In this document: positions 24,181 through 33,300 of the stretch, one piece after another
Layout: every line of letters begins with the position of its first letter
How positions within the stretch are numbered: the stretch's first letter is position 1
Source: an uncultured Prevotellaceae bacterium
Lineage (GTDB): Bacteria; Bacteroidota; Bacteroidia; Bacteroidales; Bacteroidaceae
Length of the DNA stretch: 64,000 nt
Direction of reading: 5' to 3'
Assembly (NCBI GenBank): GCA_902764705.1
Contig: CACWWZ010000002.1
Coordinates: 31,056 to 95,055, forward strand
Made by a program: the position numbers and the translations under genes
The notes under the pieces: model-generated
Told to the model about the DNA's origin: nothing
Seen by the model: only the letters and a program-made list of their open reading frames with translations
The model's database searches: none

Positions 24181-24540
24181 TCAGTCCAGATCTGGAATCT
24201 GTGTCAGTTCCGCATCGTCCCACAGGTGCTCCAAGTCGTAAAAGTCACGCATGTCGGGTACGAAGATATGTACCAGCACGTCGCCATAGTCCATAGCTAC
24301 CCACTGGGCATTCTCCAGACCCACCACTGTCGAAGGCTTCTCGCCCAACTGCTCGCGGGCCATGTCGCTCACCGACTCCGTGATAGCCTCCACCTGTGAG
24401 GGCGAATTGCCCTGACAAATAATGAAATAGTTACAGATGGCACCCTCGATGCCCTTCAGGTCTGCCACCACAATGTGCTGGCCTTTCTTCTCTTGTATTC
24501 CTTTTGTAATAGTATCTACTAACTGTGATGTTTGTTCCAT
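24181..24540 (-). CDS. rsfS: Ribosome silencing factor RsfS
   Basis: A 119-residue RsfS (Iojap family) protein that binds L14 and blocks subunit joining. The start at 24540 (MEQTSQLVDTITKGIQEKK) is right because the frame upstream crosses a promoter and low-complexity DNA. Motifs: IVVADLKGIEGAICNYFIICQGNS, WVAMDYGDVLVHIFVPDMRDFYDLEHLW. Followed by ftsH and cdsA. Confidence 0.94.
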   Translation of the reverse strand: MEQTSQLVDTITKGIQEKKGQHIVVADLKGIEGAICNYFIICQGNSPSQVEAITESVSDMAREQLGEKPSTVVGLENAQWVAMDYGDVLVHIFVPDMRDFYDLEHLWDDAELTQIPDLD

Positions 24541-24568
24541 TAAATATAAATATGTATGTTTCGAGCTA

Positions 24569-24576
24569 CAAAGATA
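24569..24576 (-). promoter_or_regulatory. -7 promoter box for rsfS-ftsH-cdsA
   Basis: The minus strand reads TATCTTTG, 28 bp upstream of the rsfS ATG and divergent from the tRNA promoter. Confidence 0.65.
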
Positions 24577-24647
24577 CACCAAATATCCCCAAAACAAGAC
24601 ACTTTCCATAAAAATTTGCGTTTTTTTATAAAAAACCTGCGATTTTT

Positions 24648-24678
24648 TTTGCAGATTACAAAAAAAGCTGTACCTTTG
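24648..24678 (+). promoter_or_regulatory. Promoter of the tRNA-Gln gene
   Basis: TTTG (24648-24651), 19-bp spacer, TACCTTTG (24671-24678): a consensus Bacteroidetes promoter 32 bp before the tRNA. Confidence 0.85.
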
Positions 24679-24710
24679 CACCCGCATTTCGAGAAATGCA
24701 TCCGCAAGTT

Positions 24711-24781
24711 TGGGGTATGGTGTAATGGTAACACTGCAGATTCTGGTCCTGCCTTTCCTGGTTCGAGTCCGGGTACCCCAA
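24711..24781 (+). tRNA. tRNA-Gln (anticodon CTG)
   Basis: The acceptor stem TGGGGTA pairs with TACCCCA. D-arm GTGT/ACAC with AATGGTA loop. Anticodon arm GCAGA-TTCTGGT-CCTGC gives anticodon CTG, with an A-C mismatch at the pair closing the loop. T-arm CTGGT-TCGAGTC-CGGGT has one weak pair. The sequence closely follows Bacteroidetes tRNA-Gln. CCA is not encoded. A strong terminator starts six bases after it. Confidence 0.93.
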
Positions 24782-24786
24782 CTAAA

Positions 24787-24817
24787 AGAGTCGCAAAATT
24801 TTGCGACTCTTTTTTTG
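24787..24817. terminator. Intrinsic terminator after tRNA-Gln
   Basis: AGAGTCGCAAAA/TTTTGCGACTCT, a perfect 12-bp stem with minimal loop followed by seven T on the plus strand. The A run on its left also allows termination of the convergent DUF6263 gene. Confidence 0.92.
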
Positions 24818-24839
24818 TTATCATATTTCTCACGCAGAA

Positions 24840-25730
24840 TTACTTCATGGTGAGCGTGCCTTTCACTTCAATCTTTTGTCCCATGGTTTCGGTGGTGGCT
24901 TCGGTGGTCATGCTCTTGATCCATCCGTCGGCCTGCAGATCGTAGGTATCTTTTTGTTTCATATCGATCTTCAGCATACCACTAGACAAAATCTGATCGA
25001 TGTTCTCCTTGACCATCTCTGCCTGCTCGGGGGCGCGCTCCTCAATCTGCTTGATGATGAGGGCCTTCATCTCGTCCTTGTCCATATTAAGGGTAGAGTT
25101 GGCGATGATGTTCTGGCCGTTGACAAAATACATGCGCTTCATCTTCAGACCGTCCTTAGTGACATACTCTTCCTGGGCGCCGGTGATGATGCTTTTGCCA
25201 TTGAGTGCCAGGGGCGACTCCTCCAGACCGCGGAGAATGGTTTCTTCGGTGAACGACGACAGCATCTGGTTTTTCAGTACATCTTTGGGGGCTGATTCGG
25301 CTAACTGGGGAATGTCGGCCATGAGCTTGTCAATGAGCGCATTAGCATTCTGTTCGATGATTTTCTTCAGCTCGTCGGCATTGAGTACTCTGACGGGTTT
25401 GCCATCCTTGTCGGTGGAAAGGTGGATGACGGTGCCCTTCTGCAGTTCCTCAGTGGCAGCAAGCAGTTTGCCGGTAATGTTGTCAGCATCGGCATCAACC
25501 TTGACGTTGATGGTTTCGGCGTCGATGAGATAGCCGTCAGCGGTGGCGTCAACCACGCTGTAATTGGTCTCTGAGGTTACGGTGACATCACCCTGCATGG
25601 GGATGCTGGTGGTAACGGTGTTGACGTAGGTCTTGACAGTGCCCTTCTCCATTTTGGGGGCGATTTTCAACTGTGCCTGTGCGGCAAATGCAATGGTCAG
25701 CAACACGCTGACGAAAAACAATTTTTTCAT
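24840..25730 (-). CDS. DUF6263 exported protein
   Basis: A 296-residue protein with signal peptide MKKLFFVSVLLTIAFAAQAQ. The mature part is mostly beta with repeated Thr/Val-rich strands (VKTYVNTVTTSIPMQGDVTVTSETNYSV), a helical middle (ELKKIIEQNANALIDKLM) and an ending LQADGWIKSMTTEATTE. This resembles DUF6263, common in Bacteroidetes and of unknown role. It follows the phosphatase/GH28 fusion after a repeat-filled 58-bp gap. Confidence 0.65.
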   Translation of the reverse strand: MKKLFFVSVLLTIAFAAQAQLKIAPKMEKGTVKTYVNTVTTSIPMQGDVTVTSETNYSVVDATADGYLIDAETINVKVDADADNITGKLLAATEELQKGTVIHLSTDKDGKPVRVLNADELKKIIEQNANALIDKLMADIPQLAESAPKDVLKNQMLSSFTEETILRGLEESPLALNGKSIITGAQEEYVTKDGLKMKRMYFVNGQNIIANSTLNMDKDEMKALIIKQIEERAPEQAEMVKENIDQILSSGMLKIDMKQKDTYDLQADGWIKSMTTEATTETMGQKIEVKGTLTMK

Positions 25731-25788
25731 TGAACTTTGAGGTTTGATGTTTAAATTTTGAATTGTATGATTACTTTGTAATTTGAAA
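25731..25788 (-). repeat. Degenerate array at the GH28-fusion/DUF6263 junction
   Basis: The minus strand contains words such as TTCAAATTAC, TTCAAAATTT, CATCAAACC, CTCAAAG and TTCA before the ATG. CAAA recurs every 7-10 nt over the full gap. The period is less regular than in other arrays. Confidence 0.55.
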
Positions 25789-28545
25789 TTATTCCTTATT
25801 AACGTTGGGGATGAATTCTACGTTGTCGAGCAGGATGTCTGCAGTATTGGTGTCGATGGCATTGCCCGTCTTGTTATAGATGAAGCGCGAATCGCTGACG
25901 GTGATGTCGTGTACACAATTGGCTCCGGACAGTCCGGCAGCCTTGATGGCGGTCTGCGTGCCGCGGCAGGTGATGCGGCTGATCTTCATGTCCTGGAAGT
26001 CGGGCATCCACTTGAGCTGTTCAGGAGTGAACTGCTTCATATAGTCCTTCTGCAGATAGAGGTCGGTGGTCTCACCGGGAGCCTTATCGGCATAGTCGCA
26101 CTGGAAGACGATAGCCTCGTGGGCAATATCGGTCATAAGAATGTCGTGGATGTAGATGGCCTCGGTCTTGCCGCCGCGTCCGACACCGCTCTTGAAGCGC
26201 AGGCCAGTGTCGGTCTCGCAGAATGTGTTGTTGCGTACGACGATACGTCGCATGCCGCTGGACGTGTTACTGCCCATGACGAAGCCGCCGTGGGCATGGC
26301 GCACGAGGTTGTCCTCGACGACGATGTCCTCGTTACCGCTGATGAGTCCGGGCTTGGGCGGGTCGCTCTTGAAACACATGCCGTCGTCGCCCACGTCAAT
26401 CGTAGAGCGTACGAGGAGTACCTGATGGCAGTCGGTGATATCGATGCCGTCGCCGTTCTGGGCATTCCACGGACAGCGGATCTTGATGCCGTCGATAATC
26501 ATGTTACGGCAGTAGAACGGATGGACGTGGAAACGGGGCGAATTCTGGAACGTGACATCTTTGAGCAGCACGTTCTCGCAGTCCTCCAGGCGCACGAGGT
26601 CGTTACGCATACGTTCTTGTTTCATAGCCGATTCGGCAATATCGGGATAGCCGGAGCGCATCTGCCAGGGGAACCACATAGAACCTTTCTCTTCAAGCTT
26701 TCCACCGCGGTCCATGCGCGCCTTCCATTCGTAGTCGCTCAGCTTGTTTCGCTTGACGTAGTACCAATCGGCTCCATTGCCGTCGATGATACCATTGCCC
26801 GTGATGGCGATATTCTTGCAGTGCTCAGCAAAGATGCCTGGTTTGCAGCGGCCCTGACGGTTGTCGGGGTCGAGATAGAGCCGCTTGTCGGGCGACATAT
26901 AGATGATGGCATTGCGGTCGAGATGCAGCTCGATGTTACTCTCCAGACGGATGGGGCCTGTGAGCCACATACCCTGTGGCACGACAAGACGTCCTCCGCC
27001 TTGTGCGGTGAGACGGCTGATGGCTTTCTGGAAGGCTTCGGTATTCAGTGTCACACCGTCGCCAATGCCTCCAAACTCTTTCAAGTTCACCTGATTGTCG
27101 GGAATCAGGATGTCCTGTACGGGTTTGATGTCAACGTCCAGGCGCTCATAGTAACGGGTATAGTCTTTGGCGGGTTGCAGCGTGTTAGCATCGTATTCTG
27201 CCTCAGCAGCATCATAGCGGGCGAGCTTGTCGAGGTAGTAACGGCGCAAGTCAGACCACTTATAGTAAGGATACTGCGTAGTGGGGACGGGCATCGATAC
27301 CTCGCGTTCGTTCAGCAGAGCCTTGACGAGGATGTCATCTTTAGTGGTGAGAGGTGAGTGGTGAGTGGTGAGAGATTTCTTGGGGGCGTAGAAGATGAGC
27401 TGGATGTTACAGCCCATGGGGTAGATGCGGTAGTTGCGCCATACCTCGTCCAAACGGTCGAGGTCGTTGACCTGTGCGCCACACGAGTCGAGCTCAAGCA
27501 GACAGGCCAGTGGCATGACGCAAACCTCATGGCCGAAGCGTAGGGTAGCCTGCGTCATATGAATGGTATCAGCAGTCTCAATGATGTTGTACAGCAGGTT
27601 GCGCTGTGTGAACGGCATCATACCGCCCGTCTGGGGAGCAGGACCATAGTCCAGATACCAGCCGATGTTCCGTGTGCGCCACTGTTCGTAGATTTCATCG
27701 TCGGTAAACAGCGAATAAAGGTCAATGTCGGTGTCGTGGCTTTGCATGTTGGTAGTAACCTCAAAGAGGTTGTACATCAGTGCCTGCGCCTGAATGTTGT
27801 CCTTGACCCACTGGGCATCGTTGAAAAGCACATCCATCAGGCGGTCTGGCTTGATGCGGTCGGAAGAGCCGCGACGAATCTGGCGTCCCAAGCGGCCTTT
27901 CGACCGGAGAAAATTACTGCGAGGTGCATTCAAGTAGTATTGCAACGCCTCGCTGACGTCGTTGTGGATACGTGCCGTGGGATTGGCGGCAGCGAACTCC
28001 TCACACTCGGCCATCATCGACAGAATACAGCGGTTGACGGTGGTGGAGCGGGCATCGATGGGCACCCCCGGGCTCTTGAAGATCTCAGGGAAGTTCTGGG
28101 CCATGCGGCGTCCGATGCCGTGATGCTGACGTTCACCCACAGTGCTCAGGTCACCCAGACGGAGTTGTGCTCCAGCATATTTCCCGTCGAGGGTGGGGAA
28201 GTCAGGCTCAGGCAGGGCGGCAAATTGCTCTACCAGCCGCAGCGTCTCCTCGCCTTTGGCAGTCAGTTTGCCTGCCTCGCGGGCCTTCTTTAGGGGTTTG
28301 ATGACACTGGTGTAGCTGTTTTCACTGATGAGCCAGCGCGAACCATGACGCCCGTAATGCGATAGGTAGAAAGGTACATAGCCTTTAGGGGCAGGTGTCA
28401 GTGGTTGGGTGGACAGCTGGCGATTATAGTCCAGATAGTTACTGCCAGCCAGATACTTGTTGGCGCGAATCTCGTCGCGGGCCGTCTGGGCAGACAAGGC
28501 CGTCGTTAGGACGAGGGCCAGGAGAATGTTGGTCAGTCGTTTCAT
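25789..28545 (-). CDS. Histidine phosphatase fused to a GH28 polygalacturonase
   Basis: A 918-residue exported bifunctional protein. Signal peptide 1-20. Residues about 30-400 are a clade-2 histidine acid phosphatase (MINPP/phytase-like) with YGRHGSRW (Arg66, His67) and a late GHE (RFGHEVCVMPLACLLEL). Residues about 465-918 are a GH28 beta-helix: NLKEFGGIGDG start, GDGIDITD, GDDGMCFKSD (catalytic Asp pair), HAHGGFVMGS and RFKSGVGRGG, all expected catalytic blocks. No stop or frame break lies between the halves. A heptad array encodes residues about 390-401 just before the junction. Expected action: phosphate release from inositol phosphates and hydrolysis of polygalacturonate in plant matter. 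A sequencing or assembly join cannot be excluded. Confidence 0.88.
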   Translation of the reverse strand: MKRLTNILLALVLTTALSAQTARDEIRANKYLAGSNYLDYNRQLSTQPLTPAPKGYVPFYLSHYGRHGSRWLISENSYTSVIKPLKKAREAGKLTAKGEETLRLVEQFAALPEPDFPTLDGKYAGAQLRLGDLSTVGERQHHGIGRRMAQNFPEIFKSPGVPIDARSTTVNRCILSMMAECEEFAAANPTARIHNDVSEALQYYLNAPRSNFLRSKGRLGRQIRRGSSDRIKPDRLMDVLFNDAQWVKDNIQAQALMYNLFEVTTNMQSHDTDIDLYSLFTDDEIYEQWRTRNIGWYLDYGPAPQTGGMMPFTQRNLLYNIIETADTIHMTQATLRFGHEVCVMPLACLLELDSCGAQVNDLDRLDEVWRNYRIYPMGCNIQLIFYAPKKSLTTHHSPLTTKDDILVKALLNEREVSMPVPTTQYPYYKWSDLRRYYLDKLARYDAAEAEYDANTLQPAKDYTRYYERLDVDIKPVQDILIPDNQVNLKEFGGIGDGVTLNTEAFQKAISRLTAQGGGRLVVPQGMWLTGPIRLESNIELHLDRNAIIYMSPDKRLYLDPDNRQGRCKPGIFAEHCKNIAITGNGIIDGNGADWYYVKRNKLSDYEWKARMDRGGKLEEKGSMWFPWQMRSGYPDIAESAMKQERMRNDLVRLEDCENVLLKDVTFQNSPRFHVHPFYCRNMIIDGIKIRCPWNAQNGDGIDITDCHQVLLVRSTIDVGDDGMCFKSDPPKPGLISGNEDIVVEDNLVRHAHGGFVMGSNTSSGMRRIVVRNNTFCETDTGLRFKSGVGRGGKTEAIYIHDILMTDIAHEAIVFQCDYADKAPGETTDLYLQKDYMKQFTPEQLKWMPDFQDMKISRITCRGTQTAIKAAGLSGANCVHDITVSDSRFIYNKTGNAIDTNTADILLDNVEFIPNVNKE
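27343..27376 (-). repeat. In-frame heptad array near the fusion joint
   Basis: Plus-strand units AGTGGTGA, GAGGTGA, GTGGTGA, GTGGTGA: four 7-nt units encoding KKSLTTHHSPLTTKDD between the phosphatase domain and the linker to GH28. Confidence 0.8.
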
Positions 28546-28549
28546 AAGT

Positions 28550-28613
28550 AAAGTGTCTTTGTTTCCGTTATTGGCTGCAAATTTACGAAAAAAACGGGAA
28601 ACAAAGACACTTT
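28550..28613 (-). promoter_or_regulatory. Promoter inside a 20-bp inverted repeat
   Basis: -7 box TAAATTTG (28578-28585) with TTTG at 28602-28605, 16 bp away. Arms AAAGTGTCTTTGTTTCCGTT (28550-28569) and its reverse complement with one extra base (28593-28613) bracket the -7 box. The right arm contains the -33 TTTG. It may be an operator, or a terminator for the upstream ddh gene. Confidence 0.6.
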
Positions 28614-28634
28614 TCTAAAGAAACTTTATTTTCT

Positions 28635-29534
28635 TTATACCAGATGCTCGATGAGGTCTGCACGGTCGCCTGGCAGCATGTCGATGACGGGAATCTCAAT
28701 CATCGTGTAGCAGCCTGGCTGCAGGCGCATAGAGGCGCGAGCCACGTTGACAAGCACCTGACCTGTCAGAGCAGGGTTGTTAATCTGCATGTTGAATTCT
28801 AGACGCTGGTTCTGCGTCTGACCGCTGACGCCCTTGCGGACGAGGTTCACACCGTGTCCCATATCACGTACGTCGTCAACGCTCTCTACTTGGAAAACAT
28901 GTGTCTCATCGTTAACAAAATAGGGGTCGGCCTTGATGTCCTTCGTCACCTGCTCCAAGGTGTAACCGTCCTCGAGCTCGACATAGACCATGCGGCGGTG
29001 GATGCCTTCGCCCAAGGGGATAGTCATCGACAGAGCATTCTTGACACCAGCCTTTGAACGTACGCAAACCGAGTGACCCATCGACATGCCCGGGCCAAAG
29101 TTCGTATACGACAGTCCCTTGGGGGCCAGACTCTGCATCAGCGTGCGGACAATACTGTCGGAACCCGGATCCCAGCCGGCAGCAATGACACTGACGGTGT
29201 TGGTATCCTTGTTGATGGCCATCAGACGCTCACGATAACCGCGGATGTTGGTGTGGATATCGAACGAATCGACGGTATTGATGCCCAACGGCAGAATCTG
29301 CTTGGCATACTCCTCACAGGAACGGGTGGGGGTGGCTAGAATGGCGACGTCGACATCTTGCAACTCTTTGATGTCCTTCACGACGGCATACGGAGCAAGC
29401 TCTGCGGGCTTGTCAGCGGCTCCGTTTCTACGTACTACACCCGCAATCTCGAAGTCGGGAGCGGCCTCAAGAGCCTGAATAGTGTACTTTCCAATGTTGC
29501 CGTAACCTACTACGGCGGCTCTGATTTTCTTCAT
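28635..29534 (-). CDS. ddh: meso-Diaminopimelate dehydrogenase
   Basis: A 299-residue NADPH-dependent enzyme converting tetrahydrodipicolinate to meso-DAP in one step for lysine and peptidoglycan. N-terminal Rossmann motif VVGYGNIGKYTIQAL, then GVVRRNG and LATPTRSCEEYA. The substrate region has AAGWDPGSDSIVRTL, GPGMSMGHSVCVR and NPALTGQVLVNVARA, all typical. Monocistronic, with a -7 box 41 bp upstream and a strong inverted repeat downstream. Confidence 0.95.
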   Translation of the reverse strand: MKKIRAAVVGYGNIGKYTIQALEAAPDFEIAGVVRRNGAADKPAELAPYAVVKDIKELQDVDVAILATPTRSCEEYAKQILPLGINTVDSFDIHTNIRGYRERLMAINKDTNTVSVIAAGWDPGSDSIVRTLMQSLAPKGLSYTNFGPGMSMGHSVCVRSKAGVKNALSMTIPLGEGIHRRMVYVELEDGYTLEQVTKDIKADPYFVNDETHVFQVESVDDVRDMGHGVNLVRKGVSGQTQNQRLEFNMQINNPALTGQVLVNVARASMRLQPGCYTMIEIPVIDMLPGDRADLIEHLV

Positions 29535-29574
29535 AATTATAATTATATGTTGGTCATTTCTTTTATTCGGGTTG

Positions 29575-29582
29575 CAAAATTA
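29575..29582 (-). promoter_or_regulatory. -7 promoter box for ddh
   Basis: The minus strand reads TAATTTTG, 41 bp upstream of the ATG. No -33 TTTG at standard spacing. Confidence 0.55.
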
Positions 29583-29734
29583 CACTTTTTCTTTGAATTA
29601 TCTAACAAATGGACAGAAAAAAATATTAAATTCCTTCATTTTGTTATGGTTTATCATCTTTTTGCCCTTTTATACAATAAATTGTAAGCTTTACGCGTTT
29701 ATAGAATTGTATATACAAACATTATTGTAAGCGT

Positions 29735-30337
29735 ATGATAGAATATATCAAGGGTGAGCTGACGGAGCTTACCCCCGCATTAGCTACGGTAGAAGCCGCA
29801 GGCGTGGGCTACGGTCTCAACATTTCGTTGACCACCTACAGTGCCATACAAGGCAAAAAAGACGTCAAATTGTACGTCTTTGAGTCGATTCGCGAAGATG
29901 CCCATGTGCTGTATGGCTTCGTGTCGAAGAAGGAACGTGAGATGTTCGAACTGCTCATTACCGTTAATGGTGTGGGCCCCAACACGGCACGCATGATGCT
30001 CTCATCGATGAGTGTCAGCGAATTGTGTAATGCCATTTCGCGTGGTGACGAACGCCTTATTAAAGGTATCAAGGGTATTGGTAAGATGACGGCCCAGCGA
30101 ATCATCGTCGACCTGCGTGACAAGATTGTCGCATTGGGTATTGCCGACGAGATTCCTGCCGGCGGCACAGTCTCAGCACCCGTCAATAACGAGGTTCGCG
30201 ACGAGGCGGTATCGGCACTGACCATGCTGGGCTTTGCCCCTGCTCCGACGCAGAAAGTCGTCATGGTCATCCTTCAGGACCAGCCCGACTTACCCGTAGA
30301 GCAAGTGGTGAAATTAGCGTTAAAGCAAATTAAGTAG
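29735..30337 (+). CDS. ruvA: Holliday junction branch-migration protein RuvA
   Basis: A 200-residue RuvA that binds four-way DNA junctions and loads RuvB. N-terminal OB fold (MIEYIKGELTELTPALATVEAAGVGYGLNI), helix-hairpin-helix motifs (LLITVNGVGPNTARMML and RLIKGIKGIGKMTAQRIIVDL) and the C-terminal RuvB-binding three-helix domain (EAVSALTMLGF). sprA starts three bases after its TAG, the usual neighbour order in Bacteroidetes. Confidence 0.96.
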   Translation: MIEYIKGELTELTPALATVEAAGVGYGLNISLTTYSAIQGKKDVKLYVFESIREDAHVLYGFVSKKEREMFELLITVNGVGPNTARMMLSSMSVSELCNAISRGDERLIKGIKGIGKMTAQRIIVDLRDKIVALGIADEIPAGGTVSAPVNNEVRDEAVSALTMLGFAPAPTQKVVMVILQDQPDLPVEQVVKLALKQIK

Positions 30338-30339
30338 CT

Positions 30340-33300
30340 TTGAACTTTAAGCGAATTGCATATATCGGAACAATCCTTTTGAGCATTACCGCACTGGCAA
30401 TGCCTCCACAGGATGACAAGACGCAGAAACAAAAAACTGCGGCCAAGGCGCAGCCTGTGTTCCAGGTGGAAGAGGATACCATTCCCGATTCGCTGTTACA
30501 TGCCCGTTGGAAGATCCAGAAGACAGCTCCCGTCCTTGTGGCCGACCTCGACTCGTCGGCCCTCGATCTCCGTCTGCCCGAAAATATCAAGCAACAGGTG
30601 GAGTATGATGACTCACTGAACGTATATCGTATTGGCTCGAAGATTGGTGATTCGTATCTGAATGCTCCTATTTTGATGACCCCCGAGGAATATCTGCGCT
30701 GGAGCGAGCGTCGTGAGCGCGAGGCCTTCTTCCGCAAGAAAGAAGCCGAAAATGTGGCTGCCAAGGGCGAGGAGAAATTCTCGTTTGCCGATATGCATTT
30801 CGATTTGGGTCCTGCCGAGAAGATTTTCGGTCCCGGTGGTGTACGTATCAAAACACAAGGTACCGCCGAGTTAAAGTTGGGTGCCACGCTGAAGAACATC
30901 GACAATCCCTCGTTGCCTGAACGTAACCGTAAAACGTCGGCTGTTGACTTTGATGAGAAAATCAACCTCAACGTAACGGGTAAGGTTGGTGATAAGGTGA
31001 ACATGAGCCTGAATTACAACACCGATGCTACCTTCGACTTCGACACAAAGAACTTGAAGCTGCACTACGACGGCAAGGAGGATGAAATCATTAAACTCGT
31101 TGAGGCCGGCAACGTCACCTTCCCCAGTAATAACTCACTGGTCAAAGGAGCCTCCAGCCTCTTTGGTGTCCGTACCGACATGCAGTTCGGTAAGTTGAAA
31201 CTGCAGACTGTCTTGTCGCGAAAGAACTCCACGACGAAGAGCGTGGCGTCGCAGGGAGGCACGCAACTGACACCCTTCGAGATTGATGTCGCCAATTACG
31301 AGGAAAACCGTCACTTCTTCCTGGCAAAATACTTCCGTGAACACTATGATGCCTCGATGGCCCAACTGCCTAATATTTTGTCGGGCATCAATATCACACG
31401 CATTGAAGTTTGGGTCACTAACAAGTCGGCAACGACGTCGAACACCCGTAACCTGTTAGCTTTCTCGGAATTGGGCGAGAGTCAGCCTAAAAAGAGCAAG
31501 ACACCGTCGGCACTGCCTGACAATGGCGCATCACCGCTCTATGCCAGCATACCTGAAGCAGCCCGTGACATCGACCAGGCCTCTGCCGCCCTCGACGGAA
31601 GGTGGAAGGGTGGTGAGGACTATGAAAAACTGGCTTCAGCCCGACTGCTCAATTCATCGGAATACACGCTGAACAGTGCATTGGGATATATCTCGCTGAA
31701 GACGGCTCTACAGACTGACCAGGTACTTGCTGTTGCCTTCCGATACACCTATGGCGGACGGGAATATCAGGTCGGTGAGTTCGCTACCGATAATAATAAT
31801 GCCGGCGAAACGCTCTTTGTCAGGGCATTAAAGAACACGTCGAACAATCCCCAGCAGGCCAACTGGCCGTTGATGATGAAAAACGTCTACTATCTGGCAT
31901 CGAATGTCGAGAAGACTAAGTTCCGTCTCGATATCAAGTTCCAGAGCGATACCGCGGGCGTGTACCTTACTTATATACCAGAGGTGAAGGATGTCACTCT
32001 GTTACGGGGATTGGGCTGCGACCGCCTCGATAATAATAATAAGGTGCATCCCAACGGTTATTTCGATTTTGTCGAAGGCTATACTGTCTCCAATGGTCGT
32101 GTGTTCTTCCCCTCGGCAGAGCCTTTTGGCACGACGCTGAAGAACTTCCTCCTGCGCTATGGCGTGTCAGAGGCTGTGGCAGAGAAATATGCCTTCCAGG
32201 AACTCTACGACACCACACGTACTGCCGCCCGCCAGATGACCAACAAGGACAAATTCCTGCTGGTAGGTCAGTTTAAGGGCACCTCGGCCAACGTCATCTC
32301 GCTGGGAGCCTATAATGTGCCACAGGGTTCTGTCGTCGTAACGGCTGGTGGTGTTGTCCTGACGGAAGGCTCCGACTATAGCGTCGATTATTCTGCCGGT
32401 GAGGTGACCATCTTGAACCAGAGCATTATTGATGCCGGAACCAGTGTCAACGTATCCTTGGAGTCGAACACGGAATACGGCATGCAACGCAAGACGATGT
32501 TAGGTTTCAACTGGGAGTACGACTTCTCGAAAAACCTGCAGATTGGCGGTACGCTGCAACACCTGTCGGAACAGGCTCTTACGTCGAAGGTTTCCATGGG
32601 CTCCGAACCACTAAAGAATACCCTGTGGGGGGCCAACATCAACTGGAAGACGGAGAGCCAGTGGCTCACTCGCATGCTCGATAAGATTCCCTTGTTGCAC
32701 TGTACGCAACCCTCGCAAATTACCTTTACGGGCGAATTTGCCCAACTCATTGCCGGTACGGCCAGTGGTACTCAGGACAATGCCTCGTATATCGACGACT
32801 TCGAGAATGCAAAGAATGCCATCGATGTCAGCGAACCCAAGGCTTGGACCATATCCAGCGTGCCGACGCTGTTCTCTGAATATGCCGACAAGGACTCTGT
32901 CTCCAGCGGTTACCGTCGTGCCCTGTTGTCGTGGTACAACATCGACCCGCTGTTCACCTATCGCTCCTCCTCACTGACGCCAAGCCACATCAAGAGCGAT
33001 CTTGACCAGCTCTCGAACCACTATGTTCGTGCCGTCTACGTCAGCGAACTCTATCCCAACCGCGACCAGTCGACTTATAGCGGAGCGACATCGACATTGC
33101 CTATCCTTAATCTGGCGTACTATCCTACGGAGCGTGGTCCGTATAACCTCAGTACCAGAGTCAATATGGACGGTACGCTGACGTTACCCAGTGATAATTG
33201 GGGCGGCATGATGCGTAAACTCGACACTAACGACTTCGAGACGGCCAATATCGAGTATATCGAGTTCTGGCTGCTCGACCCCTTCATCTATTCGTCACAG

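Noticed and set aside
24711-24781. tRNA-Gln as an integration attachment site
   Set aside because: No integrase, no direct repeat of the tRNA 3' end and no mobile genes nearby; the flanking DUF6263 and rsfS genes look chromosomal.
25783-27357. A 524-codon open frame antisense to the GH28 half of the fusion
   Set aside because: Composition is that of a reverse-strand shadow (Val/Ala/Asp/Gly-rich with no motifs), while the minus-strand frame has all GH28 catalytic blocks.
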